Shown piece after piece: positions 9,731-19,840 of a stretch of 23,612 bases of DNA. Both the position numbers and the translations under genes were made by a program. The notes under the pieces were generated by a model. It made no database searches. It worked only from the letters and a program-made list of their open reading frames with translations, and was not told the DNA's origin. Within the stretch, counting starts at the first letter, position 1. Every line of letters begins with the position of its first letter. This stretch comes from Hymenochaete sp. R1. Taxonomy: Eukaryota > Basidiomycota > Agaricomycetes > Hymenochaetales > Hymenochaetaceae. Location of the stretch: positions 1 to 23,612 of the forward strand of contig JAFREE010000251.1 of the NCBI GenBank assembly GCA_019400425.1. Direction: 5' to 3'.

Positions 9731-10583
9731 ATGGTCGCTTCGCAACCAGATCTTTCCATTTCTTTGCCTTCAACGCCTCCATTGACCGTCTCGAGCTCGA
9801 CAACAACGCGAACAAATTCACTTGTTATCGCCAGCTTGCCCTCTGCTTTTTTCCATCCGGACGTTCTCGATGCCTTACGTGGCTATTTCGCTGCGTTTGG
9901 TGATATCTACGCCTGGGCACCACTGAAGTCTTTCTCGCGCGTCGTGCTTGTGTATTTCGACGATGATAATGCCGAGAACGCCAAAGTGACGACAGATGGA
10001 CTGACCCTTGATTCATCGACTGGATTGTATGCCCTCCCTTTCTACTTGATGTTGCTTATCGCTTACCTTTTCCTTCAGCTCTCAGACGACACTGCGCGTT
10101 TATCGAGCCGACCCAACGCCCATTCCCTCATCGTCGTCATCGTCACCCACCGAACCTGGAAAGCCTAAATTTTCACCTTACCATCTTCAACCGCCTGCAG
10201 TCGAGCGCAATTTCCTTATCTCGCCACCGGGCTCTCCTCCGGTAGGCTGGGAACCAATTCGCGAAGAACCACCAAACGATACGCCGCTGGCTGACGATCT
10301 TATCTCGGCCCTCCGTCGTCTCCAGCTGGATCAGGAACGTGAGGAACGACCTGGCTCTGCTCCCGGTGTTTCGGTTTTGATCGAGCCGGAGGAGGGTCCA
10401 GGTGTGGGAGTCTATGTTGAGGACTGCGGCGAGCCCGAGGGTGGAGACTCAGATGGGGAGGACAGTGACGGGAGCGGACAATATCAAGGAGAGGGATGGT
10501 TCTATGGGCCGGCGAAGATGGGTTCAAGGCAGACATTTGCACCGATGCCAACCATGCGACCGCCCATGGCAACGTCTGCTTAA
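9731..10583 (+). CDS. rcn1: Calcipressin, calcineurin regulatory protein (two exons, 266 aa)
   Basis: A cytoplasmic regulator of the Ca2+/calmodulin-activated phosphatase calcineurin, known to inhibit it and, when phosphorylated in the ISPP motif, to modulate its activity. Exons are 9731-10026 and 10079-10583 with a 52-nt GT-AG intron in phase 2. Residues 28-110 form an RRM-like domain (NSLVIASLPSAFF, then VLDALRGYFAAFGDI, then SRVVLVYFDD), and the family hallmark FLISPPGSPPVGW is at 143-155. The tail is acidic (GGDSDGEDSDGS) and ends without the signals of a secreted or membrane protein. The length is within the range I would expect for fungal members. The ATG at 9731 is the first in frame and has a usable Kozak context (ATCATGG). 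The downstream neighbour is convergent and unrelated in function. Confidence 0.93.
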
Positions 10584-11226
10584 GCCTTATGTGAGCTGCC
10601 GTTTTATTCTTAGGAGTTATTATCCATCATCATCTTCTTCGTGATGATCACAACTCAGACCTGTACCGACTCCAAATTCGGATCTGCGGACAACTCTATA
10701 TTGCCTTTTATTTCTGATTTTTCCCGCATCATAAAATTGTTACTGCTGCAAAGGCTAACCTTACCTCTCCGACAGGATTCACTACCAATTCTTATTATCT
10801 CGCCATTCTAACGGCCATCATGCACAACCTCGGTCTTAATCAAGTCTTCGATATTTTGGAACTCATATTTATTCATGCAATGCCTCCATTCTTCTGCCGA
10901 TATCGATCCAAATGGCAGCCCAATAATCATGATCTCGTGTATCGAACAATTGCTCTGACGTTGATGTATCTACATAATGTATCTTGGAACCTCGAAAACA
11001 ATTTTTTTATGTGTGCGTAATCAACATTTGGGTCTATAAATATAAATGCGCGTCAAAATGGCCTAAACTAACGCTGGAACGGTTCCACATCCTTTCATAC
11101 AAGTTCCAAATGTGTTTGCTCTGTGTGTCCTCGCAGTTCGACTGTAAAAAAAAATCACTGAACAAACACAAAACCCCTGTACATTATTAAGCGACATGGT
11201 GACGACGTTCACCGAACAACTCATAC
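10584..11226. other. Intergenic 3' flanks of convergent genes
   Basis: AT-rich sequence between the stops of calcipressin (plus) and xylitol dehydrogenase (minus), so both 3' UTRs lie here. Open frames of 66-68 codons are low-complexity and unsupported. Nothing else is seen. Confidence 0.6.
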
Positions 11227-12965
11227 TTAGACTTCCGTGCTATCGACTCCAGGCCCACTGATAATAACCTTGATCACTCCTCTTCCGTCGGGACTCTTTC
11301 CCAGCTTGGCGGTCTCAAACGCTTCCGCGGATTGTTCGAATGAGAACCTAACATCAACCGATTATAGTGCACAATATAGAATGAGTGATGTAAATTCATT
11401 CGAAGCTGTCGCCGAGCTTCCACGCACCTGTGCGTCACCAGTGGCTTCAGGTCAATCTTTCCTGTAGTCACGAGTGCGATGGATAGCGCATAGTCTCCTG
11501 GCTGCATTTTATAAGAAGAGTTGAGAACCCTCCGACAAATGTTGACTTACACCGTATCTAAGTGATCCTTTCACGGTCAGCTCCTTCACTAGAAGATGTG
11601 TAATCGGGATAGTGACTTCATCAGCATCCACTCCGACCTAAATCACGTCACAACCACATGAGAGCCGTGCATCCTTTAAAGAAAATATACTCGTACCTGG
11701 ACGAATGTCCCACCAACGCGGACGAGAAAAATGCACATTTGGATGCACACTTCCGCCCCAGACGCATCAATAACAAGATCAATCCCCTTCGGACCACGAT
11801 CTTCTACTCCCAATCTTTCTTTCAACTGTGCAGAAACCCGCTTTGAGTACGAGAGATTTGATTCACCCGGTTCAGGTTGCGGTGATAGGAATGCGTCTGT
11901 CGCCACGTATTGACGGGCGAAGTCCACCCGGGACGGTGCGATGTCGATGGCGATGATCCGGGAGGCACCCAAAGCTTTCGCTACGGCCATGCAGAGTAGA
12001 CCGATGGGGCCGCATCCAAAGACCGCAATAGATTGGTTAGCCCGGAATTGGGCTAGGGAAGAAACAGCATGCGTGGCTACTGATAGAGGCTCCATCTACA
12101 AAGCAAACACCATCATGATTGAGAAAGGGAAAGACTTCTGAAGTAGACGGTCAACTGAGTATAAATCTCACCATCGCACCATCCTCAAGGGTCATATTTT
12201 CAGGAAGCTTGTATGCCAGATCACCTGGTAAGGTATAGTAATGAGCGAGCGTTCCATCTTTTGGCGGTGTAGCTGCGACTGCGATATCCGGGCAGAGCTG
12301 ACCCGCAAAGTCATGGTTAAGACGACACAACTTGAGATTAATCCTTGTTTTGAGCTTACCTCGTATTTGCCGTTCTTACATGCATCACATACACGGCAGG
12401 TAGCACCAGGCTCCAAAGCGACACGGTCTCCTGGTTGAAGGTGCTTTATCTTGGATCCCACTATGTACGAAGGCATAAGTATGATCGCGCATATTGGTAC
12501 TAGTGATCGAGAGTTTGCCTTTCGAAATCACTCCAGAAGATTCATGTCCGAGGACCTTGAGAATATGAGACTTCACCCGAAGCAACTTGAAACGGCTTTT
12601 ACCATGGGTTTCTCGACGATGAAGTCTGCGACGCGCCCATTGACGAGAAAATGAATCTTGAGACGCGATAGCGTTCAAAGTCTGGCAGCGAGCATCGCAT
12701 ATGAGATACAGACATCGGTAGCGCAGATTCCTGCCAGTGGAGAAAAGGATGAGCTCTCGTATGAGCAGATAGTATAGAGCTTTCACCTGTCTTCTTCACC
12801 TCGATGAGAACCTCGTCGGCGGCAGCTAGTCAAACCAACAATGAAGTATCATTAATATTGAGCAGAGGGTGTCCAAAACGGACATCACGCACGTTCTGGA
12901 ATAGGATAATCTTCAAAAACAGCGTCGTGAGCGCTACGCATAACGAAGGAGCGATTATCAGACAT
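11227..12965 (-). CDS. NAD-dependent xylitol dehydrogenase / D-xylulose reductase family (eleven exons, 375 aa)
   Basis: A zinc-dependent medium-chain dehydrogenase that would oxidise xylitol to D-xylulose (or sorbitol to fructose) with NAD+ in the cytosol, a step of fungal pentose use. Exons are 12965-12893, 12825-12787, 12730-12714, 12656-12603, 12555-12519, 12460-12360, 12297-12172, 12095-11697, 11637-11551, 11501-11428 and 11347-11227; phases close to one open frame. Catalytic zinc ligands are Cys40 (GICATD), His65-Glu66 (LGHES) and Glu151. The structural-zinc cysteines 95, 98, 101 and 109 are all kept. The Rossmann motif GCGPIG is 176-181, and Asp200 (IIAID) points to NAD rather than NADP. 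The C-terminus (SAEAFETAKLGK) is typical. Exon 3 is only 17 nt, its donor is GTCTGT, and intron 5 has a GC donor. The exact polyol substrate cannot be settled by eye; L-arabinitol dehydrogenase is a related alternative. Confidence 0.92.
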
Positions 12966-14439
12966 GATGGGCTGGAAACGAAGTCAGGGTGGAAAGTTCA
13001 AGCGTATGTGCTTAATCTAGTTGGAACATGATTTGGACCACGGACCATCATCTGCTGACCAGCCTCATCTCGCCGACGAATAATCAGGCATGTTCCCCTG
13101 ACTGTGTTGATTTGATTCTTCCAGTCCCAAGCCTCCAGATAAACGCAATCCATTCGGCCGAGCGGGTGTCAGAGCAATCAATCGCGCAATTCGTGCCCGG
13201 CTTCGCGCAAGAGCTGCCAGTGTGCATTCCTTTGCGGTGTGCGCGCTTCGTATATCCTTTCCTCTCCAGTCTTTTCCAAGGAGCTGATAACGGAAAGAAA
13301 GGTTGGAAAGATGAGTAGAAGACGTGGGTAGAAAGTTCGGATAGCTCATCCACCATCGTATAAAAAGTCATGACAATGACAATCAACGACCACAGATGCA
13401 ATTGACTTTTCGGAACGAATAGTACTGCCGTAGACAAAGCAGCAAATATCGTGAACGATGTCGTTACCCGGGAATTCGCGAAATTTAGAGGTGGAGCCTG
13501 AGCTAAACGTCCAACTTAGGCCAACCGGCCACCAACGATAGATAGAGAGTCGTCCGTGCGATGTTGTTGTTTGTTTGGTCTTCCTTAGAAAGCCAAAGCC
13601 TTAGCGAAGCAGAAATGCATGGACGCTTTCCACTTCGACCTCCACACGGAAGCGCTCTCCTCGCCATGTCCCAGCACACTCAACGGCTTCGTGGACGTGT
13701 ACAGTGACTGGCGCATAAAATTCAAGAGTAAACTGTATATCAAACCTTGACGCTCTACGTCTTCTGAAGATGGGGTGGTGATGACACTGATGAGACCAAT
13801 CTCAGAGAGTTTTCGTTGTGAGTCTTTTACCCTTTCATTCTACGATTCCGTCCTAGACATAACGTGTTTTGTCAGAGTGTCGGACATTCGAATATGCGAC
13901 CGTCATTTGCGACCCACATTCCAAGACGATGGGCAATCGATGCTTCTTTGAGAAGGAATATCTCACAGGCTTGGGGCGAGCGTCGCTGGAGCTTTTGTCG
14001 GACGAATATGGATGGTGATAGATGGCCTTGTATCGTATCGTATCGTATCGTATCGTATCGAGTCATATTGCTAGTTCAATATGATATGAAGTGAAAGTAG
14101 ATTCATTAAATAATATTGTCCAAGTTATAAATGTACAATTCGTATCGACACACGAAGACCGCCGAAGGCGTGAGACAGCTTCGACGACGATCACTGTTCC
14201 GATGTCCTTTCTTTCTTTGTCCGCTACTCGACTCGATTCACCTCCTTCGTTCTTCATCTCTCCCCTAACCCACAAACAAATCGTACAAAAGATGTCAAGG
14301 AACATTCACGAATAACCAGAGAAAGAAAGAAACGAGAAACAAAAACTCCATCGACAGCCGACACACGTTACTCGCCTCGCCAACCTTCTTCAACAATAAC
14401 GCCGCTGAACTGATCCTCATCATGCAGAAGGTATTCCTT
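12966..14439. other. Unresolved 1.5-kb interval with exon-like frames on both strands
   Basis: I cannot assign a gene with confidence. On the plus strand, 13589-13727 (FHFDLHTEALSSPCPSTL, GC-rich third positions), 13770-13817 and 13876-14018 (EYATVICDPHSKTMGNRC, ending in TGA) look like three exons around a strong intron, GTGAGT at 13818 to TTTTGTCAG at 13875. Joining at that donor makes a TAG codon. On the minus strand, about 13510-13364 encodes a hydrophobic stretch (HLWSLIVIVMTFYTM) that can be spliced to a frame ending at 13065 (LARSRARIARLIALTPARP). One or both may be real; neither matches a family I know. The promoter of the dehydrogenase at 12965 must also lie at the left end, and the 3' UTR of the zinc-finger gene at the right end. 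Confidence 0.35.
14031..14060 (+). repeat. (TATCG)6 microsatellite
   Basis: Six perfect tandem copies of the pentamer TATCG, the only pentanucleotide array noticed in the window. It lies 12 bp after the stop of the possible plus-strand exon ending at 14018. Confidence 0.95.
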
Positions 14440-16569
14440 TCACTTCCTTCGTGGTCCCCGACTCCTCAATATCATACCATGTCGCAAATGATACCCTTGG
14501 GACGTTTCGACACTTCCACTTTCCGGAGCCTGAGGTTCAGGCTTTGCATAGGGTGTATATCGAACGCTCGATATTCTTGGGACTCCGTTGTGATTCGATC
14601 CTTCTGGAATTGGCATCGATCCTTGTCTCGGACGATGAATCCCTTGCGCACCATCGGGTACTTGGGTAGGGAAGGCCAAAGACGGTTCAAGTTGTCGTAC
14701 GTCTAAAAGTTGGTTGGCTCTGCGCAAGTTACCGAAAGAGGCTGATCCGTCGACGTTTTGGAAGGATACCGTATCCAAAATATTCGATATCCTTTGGTTC
14801 GTTCCAGTGGATAAAGCAACGTTGGGAATGTTTAGAACGGATGGTGCGGATGTTATCTGGGGCAACGTCGTGTCCATGGGAGGCTGCGTGGACATCAGCA
14901 AAGATACCATTGAGCCATCTTGATGCCGTTGATGTTGATGTCCTTCGTGTCCTGTAAAGGACACGTCGATTAAACCTGAGCTTGACATTCCTGGTCCTGG
15001 TAGAATCAGAGAATGAGATCCATTGCACATCTCGTTCGGGAACGTCGTTGCAACATCCGTGCGGATACGATGATACTCCGATGAGACAAATGCAGAGGCA
15101 TCGTTCGGGACCTGGACCTGGTCAGAATAAGGGTCCATTAAAGCGGATGCAATATTGTTGTTCTGGACCTGGAACGATGATTGCTCATGGAAAATATTGA
15201 AGTCACCATTGGTTGCTTGCCCGTAGCCCGAATGAGATGGAAAGTACAAAGGCTGATCCAAACCATCAGTGTAGCTGGGTCCTCCTGACATGGCACCAGC
15301 GTAGGATGCTGGCATGATCGGATTGTCTGTGTAAATTGGATCATCGGGAATTTGGGTCGTTGCAGTGGAGTATCCGAGATCCGTTTGGGTGGCTTCGGTG
15401 TCGTAGGAAGGTACGTCTGACAGTCCTTGAATATGTGTAGGAAGATAAAGTTTGGGTGGACCCGTCTGCAATTGAGAGACGTCGGGCATATTCATGATCA
15501 ATGAATCATCAAGCTGGGGTTGATCATTTCCAGTCAGACATGGTTCAGATAGTCCACCGGTCCAATTGACATTTCCCTCTTCAGGTACTTTAGCCCTTTC
15601 AGTTTGACGGTGGATGTTGAACCCACTTCCGCTCACAAGAGGCAGAGACACCCCTCTTCTGGTTGGATGGGTTTGAGCGAAAGGGACGCTCGGTATGTCC
15701 CATGTAGCACCTCCATTTGTCGGATTGGATTGTGCTCGTCGGTGATTGCGTAGCAGCAACAATTGATTCGTAGGAGGATTCAAAGCGATGAGTAGCGGAT
15801 GGCTGCTACTCGTTGAAGGCTGCGATTCAAGGGTCGCGTGAGACGCGTCGGATGCGTTGGACGCGAGGCGCATCTCCCTTGGGACACTGGTCGTGTTTGA
15901 CGCGAGACGCGTCTCTATTTGTGTTAACGCATTGGACGCGTTCAAGCCGGCATTTGAACTGGAAGCTACGGGTTGCGGATAAAACTTGCATGCAGTAGAA
16001 CGCCTGATGGGCTCTATAAGGGCGTCGCCCTCTCCCACCTCATCGTCTGTGTCGTAGTCCACGCTTGGGACGAGCGTTGATTCGAATGTCTGTTTGTGGA
16101 CGTCTTGCTCGTGCAAGCGACGCCTCTTAGGACATTTGAACTTCTTCGTACAGCGTGTGCGACGACCAGGGTTTATGCAGTCTCCAGGGTGTATTGTGAT
16201 GTTTCGACACCTATCGAACTTCTCAAGGCTTTGGAGACAATGCCTAAGGTGAGTGATGAAAGGCACGATTTGAGAACACGAAACGACGCACTGGATATAT
16301 TCCTCATGCTTCTTTACATTCTCCCTGGTTGAGGATACGTAGTCACACCATCGACTCTTATGCATGGGCACGACTTTTCTATGGGTTGTCTGGTGTCTTT
16401 TCAAATGCTGGTTCGTTGTAAAAGATTTGCCGCACCCAGACTCGGAACAAACAAATGGCTGGTGAGGATGTGAGGATAGGTCAGTGGTTCAATTGAATGT
16501 TGCGATTGAATGCGGCTTAAATATCTTCACCTTTTCAGGATTCACTTTCTTATCGTTTTCTTTTGACAT
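14440..16569 (-). CDS. C2H2 zinc-finger protein, putative transcription factor
   Basis: A nuclear DNA-binding protein is inferred. Exon 1 is 16569-16531 (MSKENDKKVNPEK); after a 72-nt GT-AG intron, exon 2 runs 16458-14440. The first finger has Cys17, Cys22, His35 and His39 (C-X4-C-X12-H-X3-H, with KSFTTNQHLKRH) and is preceded by EKPF, the classic finger linker. A second, degenerate region WCDYVSSTRENVKKHEEY follows, then a possible third finger CTKKFKCPKRRRLHEQDVH with spacing C-X12-H-X4-H. The remaining 500 or more residues are Ser/Thr/Asn/Gln/Pro-rich and disordered, as in fungal activation regions. The protein is 685 aa if only one intron is removed. A 48-nt segment, 16291-16244, also has GT-AG ends and no stop, so 669 aa is possible. 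The target genes are unknown. The start is the first ATG after a CCACCA-rich leader. Confidence 0.8.
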
Positions 16570-17291
16570 GGTCTTGTCGTCGTTTGAGTAATGAAGATGG
16601 AGGTGGTGGTGGTGGCGGTGGTGGTGGTAATGATGGTGGATGTGGAGCGAGAGTGAGAGTGAGAGGTGAGTCGCGAATTCGAACCTCCTGAATTTATGCA
16701 TCACGAATCTTGATTGTTCTAGGAAGTCGTTATCATGATTCACAGCGTCGGATCTTAATTCATATTTAGGGCCAGTAGATTTTAGGATACGGATTCTTCA
16801 ACTATGGCCGAAGGAATACAGGTATAAAGCATCGGTAGGAATGGTTCGATATCAATGCGTTGAACCACTTATTACAAAGAGAAATCTCATGTAGCATTCT
16901 TCGTCAGAACGTAGCAGGGTTTTTTTTTTTTTGCTTAACGACAGCAGTTTTTTTTTGACTGAACAATGTGGTGGTTCTACCCAGCGGTCAAGGCGAGCGA
17001 GGCTCAACCACACTCATACTCATATAATACATCAGTCTAAGTTACTCATAGACCTTCCCGGTATGATTAAATCTCATTCCCTTCAGTAACTTTCAATCCT
17101 GTTAGCCTTACCGACCAGTGGAGAGTGTGGTCCATGTTCGTTGGAATACATGCGTGGCCTCTCATTGTCCGCGTTGTCACGAACCACCGTCGTCGCTCGT
17201 TCTTGAGCCACCCAACAACCCAACCCATATCAAACCTCTTTCTTCACTTTCCTGATAATCTCTACCATCTCATCCGTGCATCCACGCACAG
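16570..17291. other. Intergenic: zinc-finger gene upstream region
   Basis: Contains the leader repeat at 16601-16641 and a long T tract near 16919-16932 with a shorter one near 16949-16957; these are A tracts on the strand of the zinc-finger gene and might exclude nucleosomes at its promoter. No gene with support is seen. The right edge would be the 3' flank of the tentative gene at 17292-18359. Confidence 0.5.
16601..16641. repeat. Imperfect GGT/ACC trinucleotide repeat
   Basis: A run of GGT units with single changes (GGC, AAT, GAT). On the coding strand of the zinc-finger gene it is a CCACCA-type tract within the 5' leader, 32-72 nt before its ATG. It produces a spurious His-rich open frame at 16489-16743. 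Confidence 0.85.
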
Positions 17292-18359
17292 TCAAACAAC
17301 CGTAAGTGCATGAGAACGTATTTTCGTAGACGGAGAGATGGTCAAACCCTTCAAATCCTCCGAGTCTCCTATGAAAGGAGAAGTTGATGACGTAAGCTGC
17401 TTCGGCGTCGCAGTTGAAATTCGAACGAACATTGCTTACATCATATATTGTATTAGTCATTTTTATTTCACAGCTTGCTGGAATTTTTTTTTTACAGCGA
17501 TTGAGTCAGGATATCTTCGGTTTGAATCACTCCACGGCGTGCTAATTATCTACGAACTTCTCAATATCGTTTGCGTCGCACGGGCTTCTCATAGGTGAAT
17601 GTCATTTACCGTACATGTTTGAAAGGAAAAATCTGACACAGAAGCTCAGAGTATAAATCGGTTTTGAGAGAGATTCACCGCAAAGCACCTAATCGCTTTT
17701 CTTAGCAATAATGCGATTAATCCAGCAGTGTGCATCTACCCTACGAGTTGATTGTAATCGAGAACTCCTTGAACCACGTATACTGATCCGTGGGCGTGGC
17801 ATACTCTTTCGAACTTCCTCCAAAGAACGTGCTGGAAAGTGAGAGGCTACTGGTAAGTTATTCGGTCATTGAAAGATAGAAATTGTATTGCACACCTAAA
17901 GAACAACCCAACGAACCCAACAGGCTTCGGCGAGTCTGATTTGCCTCGTGCGATGGCGGCCATTTCTTTGTCCGAGTACGATATCTTGCCAGTGCGACTT
18001 TGACGTGACTCTCATCTCTTAGTTAGCTGACGACCCTCATTCACGAATGACTAGTACGAACGACACTTGGACGCACGCTTCCGATGCTTCCCATTCGATC
18101 CAGGCTATTTTTTCTGTTTGCAGCGTATGCAAGAAAGCGTGCATCTAGTACGACTCGGATGTGGAGGTCTGATCGTAATTTGTGTTACGCTGAATTATTC
18201 ATTCACACCGGAAGAGCCCCGATCTTTGGGCATATTCATGCTATATTCCATCTCAGAGAGTGCAGTCTCGACGATTGTTTTGTACGCTCGCTTTGAAATG
18301 CAAAATGACTGCGAGATACAAAAGATCTTACTTTTTCTTCTGTTTCCCTCTACTCTCAT
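17292..18359 (-). CDS. Tentative spliced gene of unknown function (eight exons, about 219 aa)
   Basis: I do not recognise this protein. A phase-consistent minus-strand model uses exons 18359-18209, 18168-18058, 18010-17896, 17831-17745, 17700-17679, 17632-17610, 17541-17496 and 17396-17292. Each intron has GT-AG ends and is 40-99 nt. The best coding evidence is in exons 1-4: RAYKTIVETALSEMEYSM, then HIRVVLDARFLAYAANRK, then GKISYSDKEMAAIARGKS, then EYATPTDQYTWFKEFSI. The last exon is Ser/Thr-rich and ends SHALTVV. No signal peptide, membrane helix or catalytic motif is evident. Exons 5 and 6 are only 22 and 23 nt, and several donors are weak, so the 3' half may be wrong. The opposite strand is also open in places. 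The start ATG lies about 100 bp from a divergent plus-strand ATG at 18458. Confidence 0.4.
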
Positions 18360-18457
18360 TCTTTCACTTCATCACTAGGACCTATACAACTCGAGTAGCT
18401 TGCTATAGTGCGCCTTCTCACTTCTTAATTTTCCGCGTCATCGTAACAAGTCTCATT

Positions 18458-19840
18458 ATGGTTCGAAGAAACAAGACTCGCCCGAGGGTAAGCTTGCTGC
18501 ATAATGTATCGTTTAGTGTTTCGTGACTGATTGCCGATTCCTGTGTAGTTCTTCTCAAGGCCCCTGCAGACATCGTCTTAGACACAGACACTAGACTTGG
18601 GGGGTAGCGAAAGTGATTGCGGCATCCATGTGCATTCCAGGTGCATCCCAGAGGCCGAAGCAACAGAGCCCGTGGTGATCCGCCGAGATCGCCAAAATCC
18701 AAGCCAATGTCCATAACAACCCACCAAGTAAGCACATGAATACCAAAATGAAAGACGCAATTCCTAGTGGAATACTCTACGTCGGGACCTAGCTGGGGTG
18801 AAGAAAACGCTCAGAGCCGACGAAAGGTAAGTGTTTTATCAACACCTGGGAGCTCATCCGGAACAACTAACGGAGCAGCTTGGTGACTTATTGCAGAGGA
18901 CAACGCCAAAGTCGATTCATCGAAGGCCAAGTACAAGCACAATGTAAAAAGACAGCTCACTGCACTCGTCAAAAAGGCCAACACCGAGTTTGGACTGTCC
19001 GCACTCTCACAAATGGACCTTCCACAATTATAGTGTTTTTGACCAAGATAGATTCGCGGTCTTGGAGAAAGACGATCATCTTCATCGAGCTTTATCTTCG
19101 GTATGTTCATCTCCTTCATCTCCACCAGTGTGAAATGTTCAAATAAAAATCCTCCGCAAGTTTCAACCATACCCATACCAAGCGCATTGCGGCTGTTATG
19201 GGAGAGTTCGACGTTGTTCAGCAGATGCTTGATAGAATCTATTCCGTACAAGGTCCAACGCCTCGTGAAAATATATGCATACCCTAAGACCGGCGGTAAC
19301 TCGAATGGCTCAATTGCTCAATGTATCGGAACAGATTCGAACAATAGCTGATTAGTGTCAACGGAGAGGTCACAGGTGAGTAACGATTCATACATGCTTG
19401 ATGAATTATGGCACATGCGTGAATGACCTTCTAAACGACCACCTCAGATAAAAAAAAAATTGATTTGTAAGTAAGAGAAATCAATGCTCAACAAAGCAGC
19501 TACAGATTTTTCTGCGAAATTGCACGCTATCCTCATCAAGCTCAACAAAGTCACTAAACCAATTACTGATCTAATCTAGGATGTTAAAAAGCAGCCACAT
19601 ACCAAATTCCAGATTACAGACGATCTCCATGCGCTTGGGCATTGATTCAACAACTCTATCAAGCAACGGGAAAAATCATACTCAGCCAATCCTGCTTCCT
19701 CTGCTTCTAATGAGAGTCACATTGGCCCAAGCGTCATTAACAAGCACTTAAGTCATGTTCCGTCGCAGTTCCGGTCTGGCGATATCTTGCCTACCGGACT
19801 CTGCGACATGTCCTTTTCAATCCGAGAGAATTGTATCTGA
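18458..19840 (+). pseudogene. Degraded or poorly resolved spliced gene, unknown family
   Basis: Protein-like segments follow one another on the plus strand. ATG at 18458 opens MVRRNKTRPR, then a GTAAGC donor and TGTGTAG acceptor (intron 18488-18548). Later segments include CIPEAEATEPVVIRRDRQ, SWGEENAQSRRK, a GTAAGT...TTGCAG intron (18832-18896), KAKYKHNVKRQLTALVKKAN, FDQDRFAVLEKDDHLHRAL and AAVMGEFDVVQQMLDRI. From 19475 to 19840 one frame encodes a 122-codon tail with KLHAILIKLNKVTKPITDL and PSVINKHLSHVPSQF, but it is broken by TAG at 19577 and TGA at 19643. Some junctions only keep fr[a]me with a second-choice acceptor. A decayed gene explains this best; a real gene with unusual introns is possible, since TAG at 19577 also fits an acceptor CTAATCTAG. 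No family is recognised. Confidence 0.35.

Noticed and set aside
16489..16743. His-rich 84-codon minus-strand frame
   Set aside because: The histidines come from the GGT/ACC repeat at 16601-16641 read in one frame, and the frame overlaps exon 1 of the zinc-finger gene in a different phase.
18000..19100. Divergent HD1/HD2 mating-type locus
   Set aside because: The head-to-head arrangement suggested it, but no homeodomain WFxNxR motif or typical HD protein length is visible on either side.
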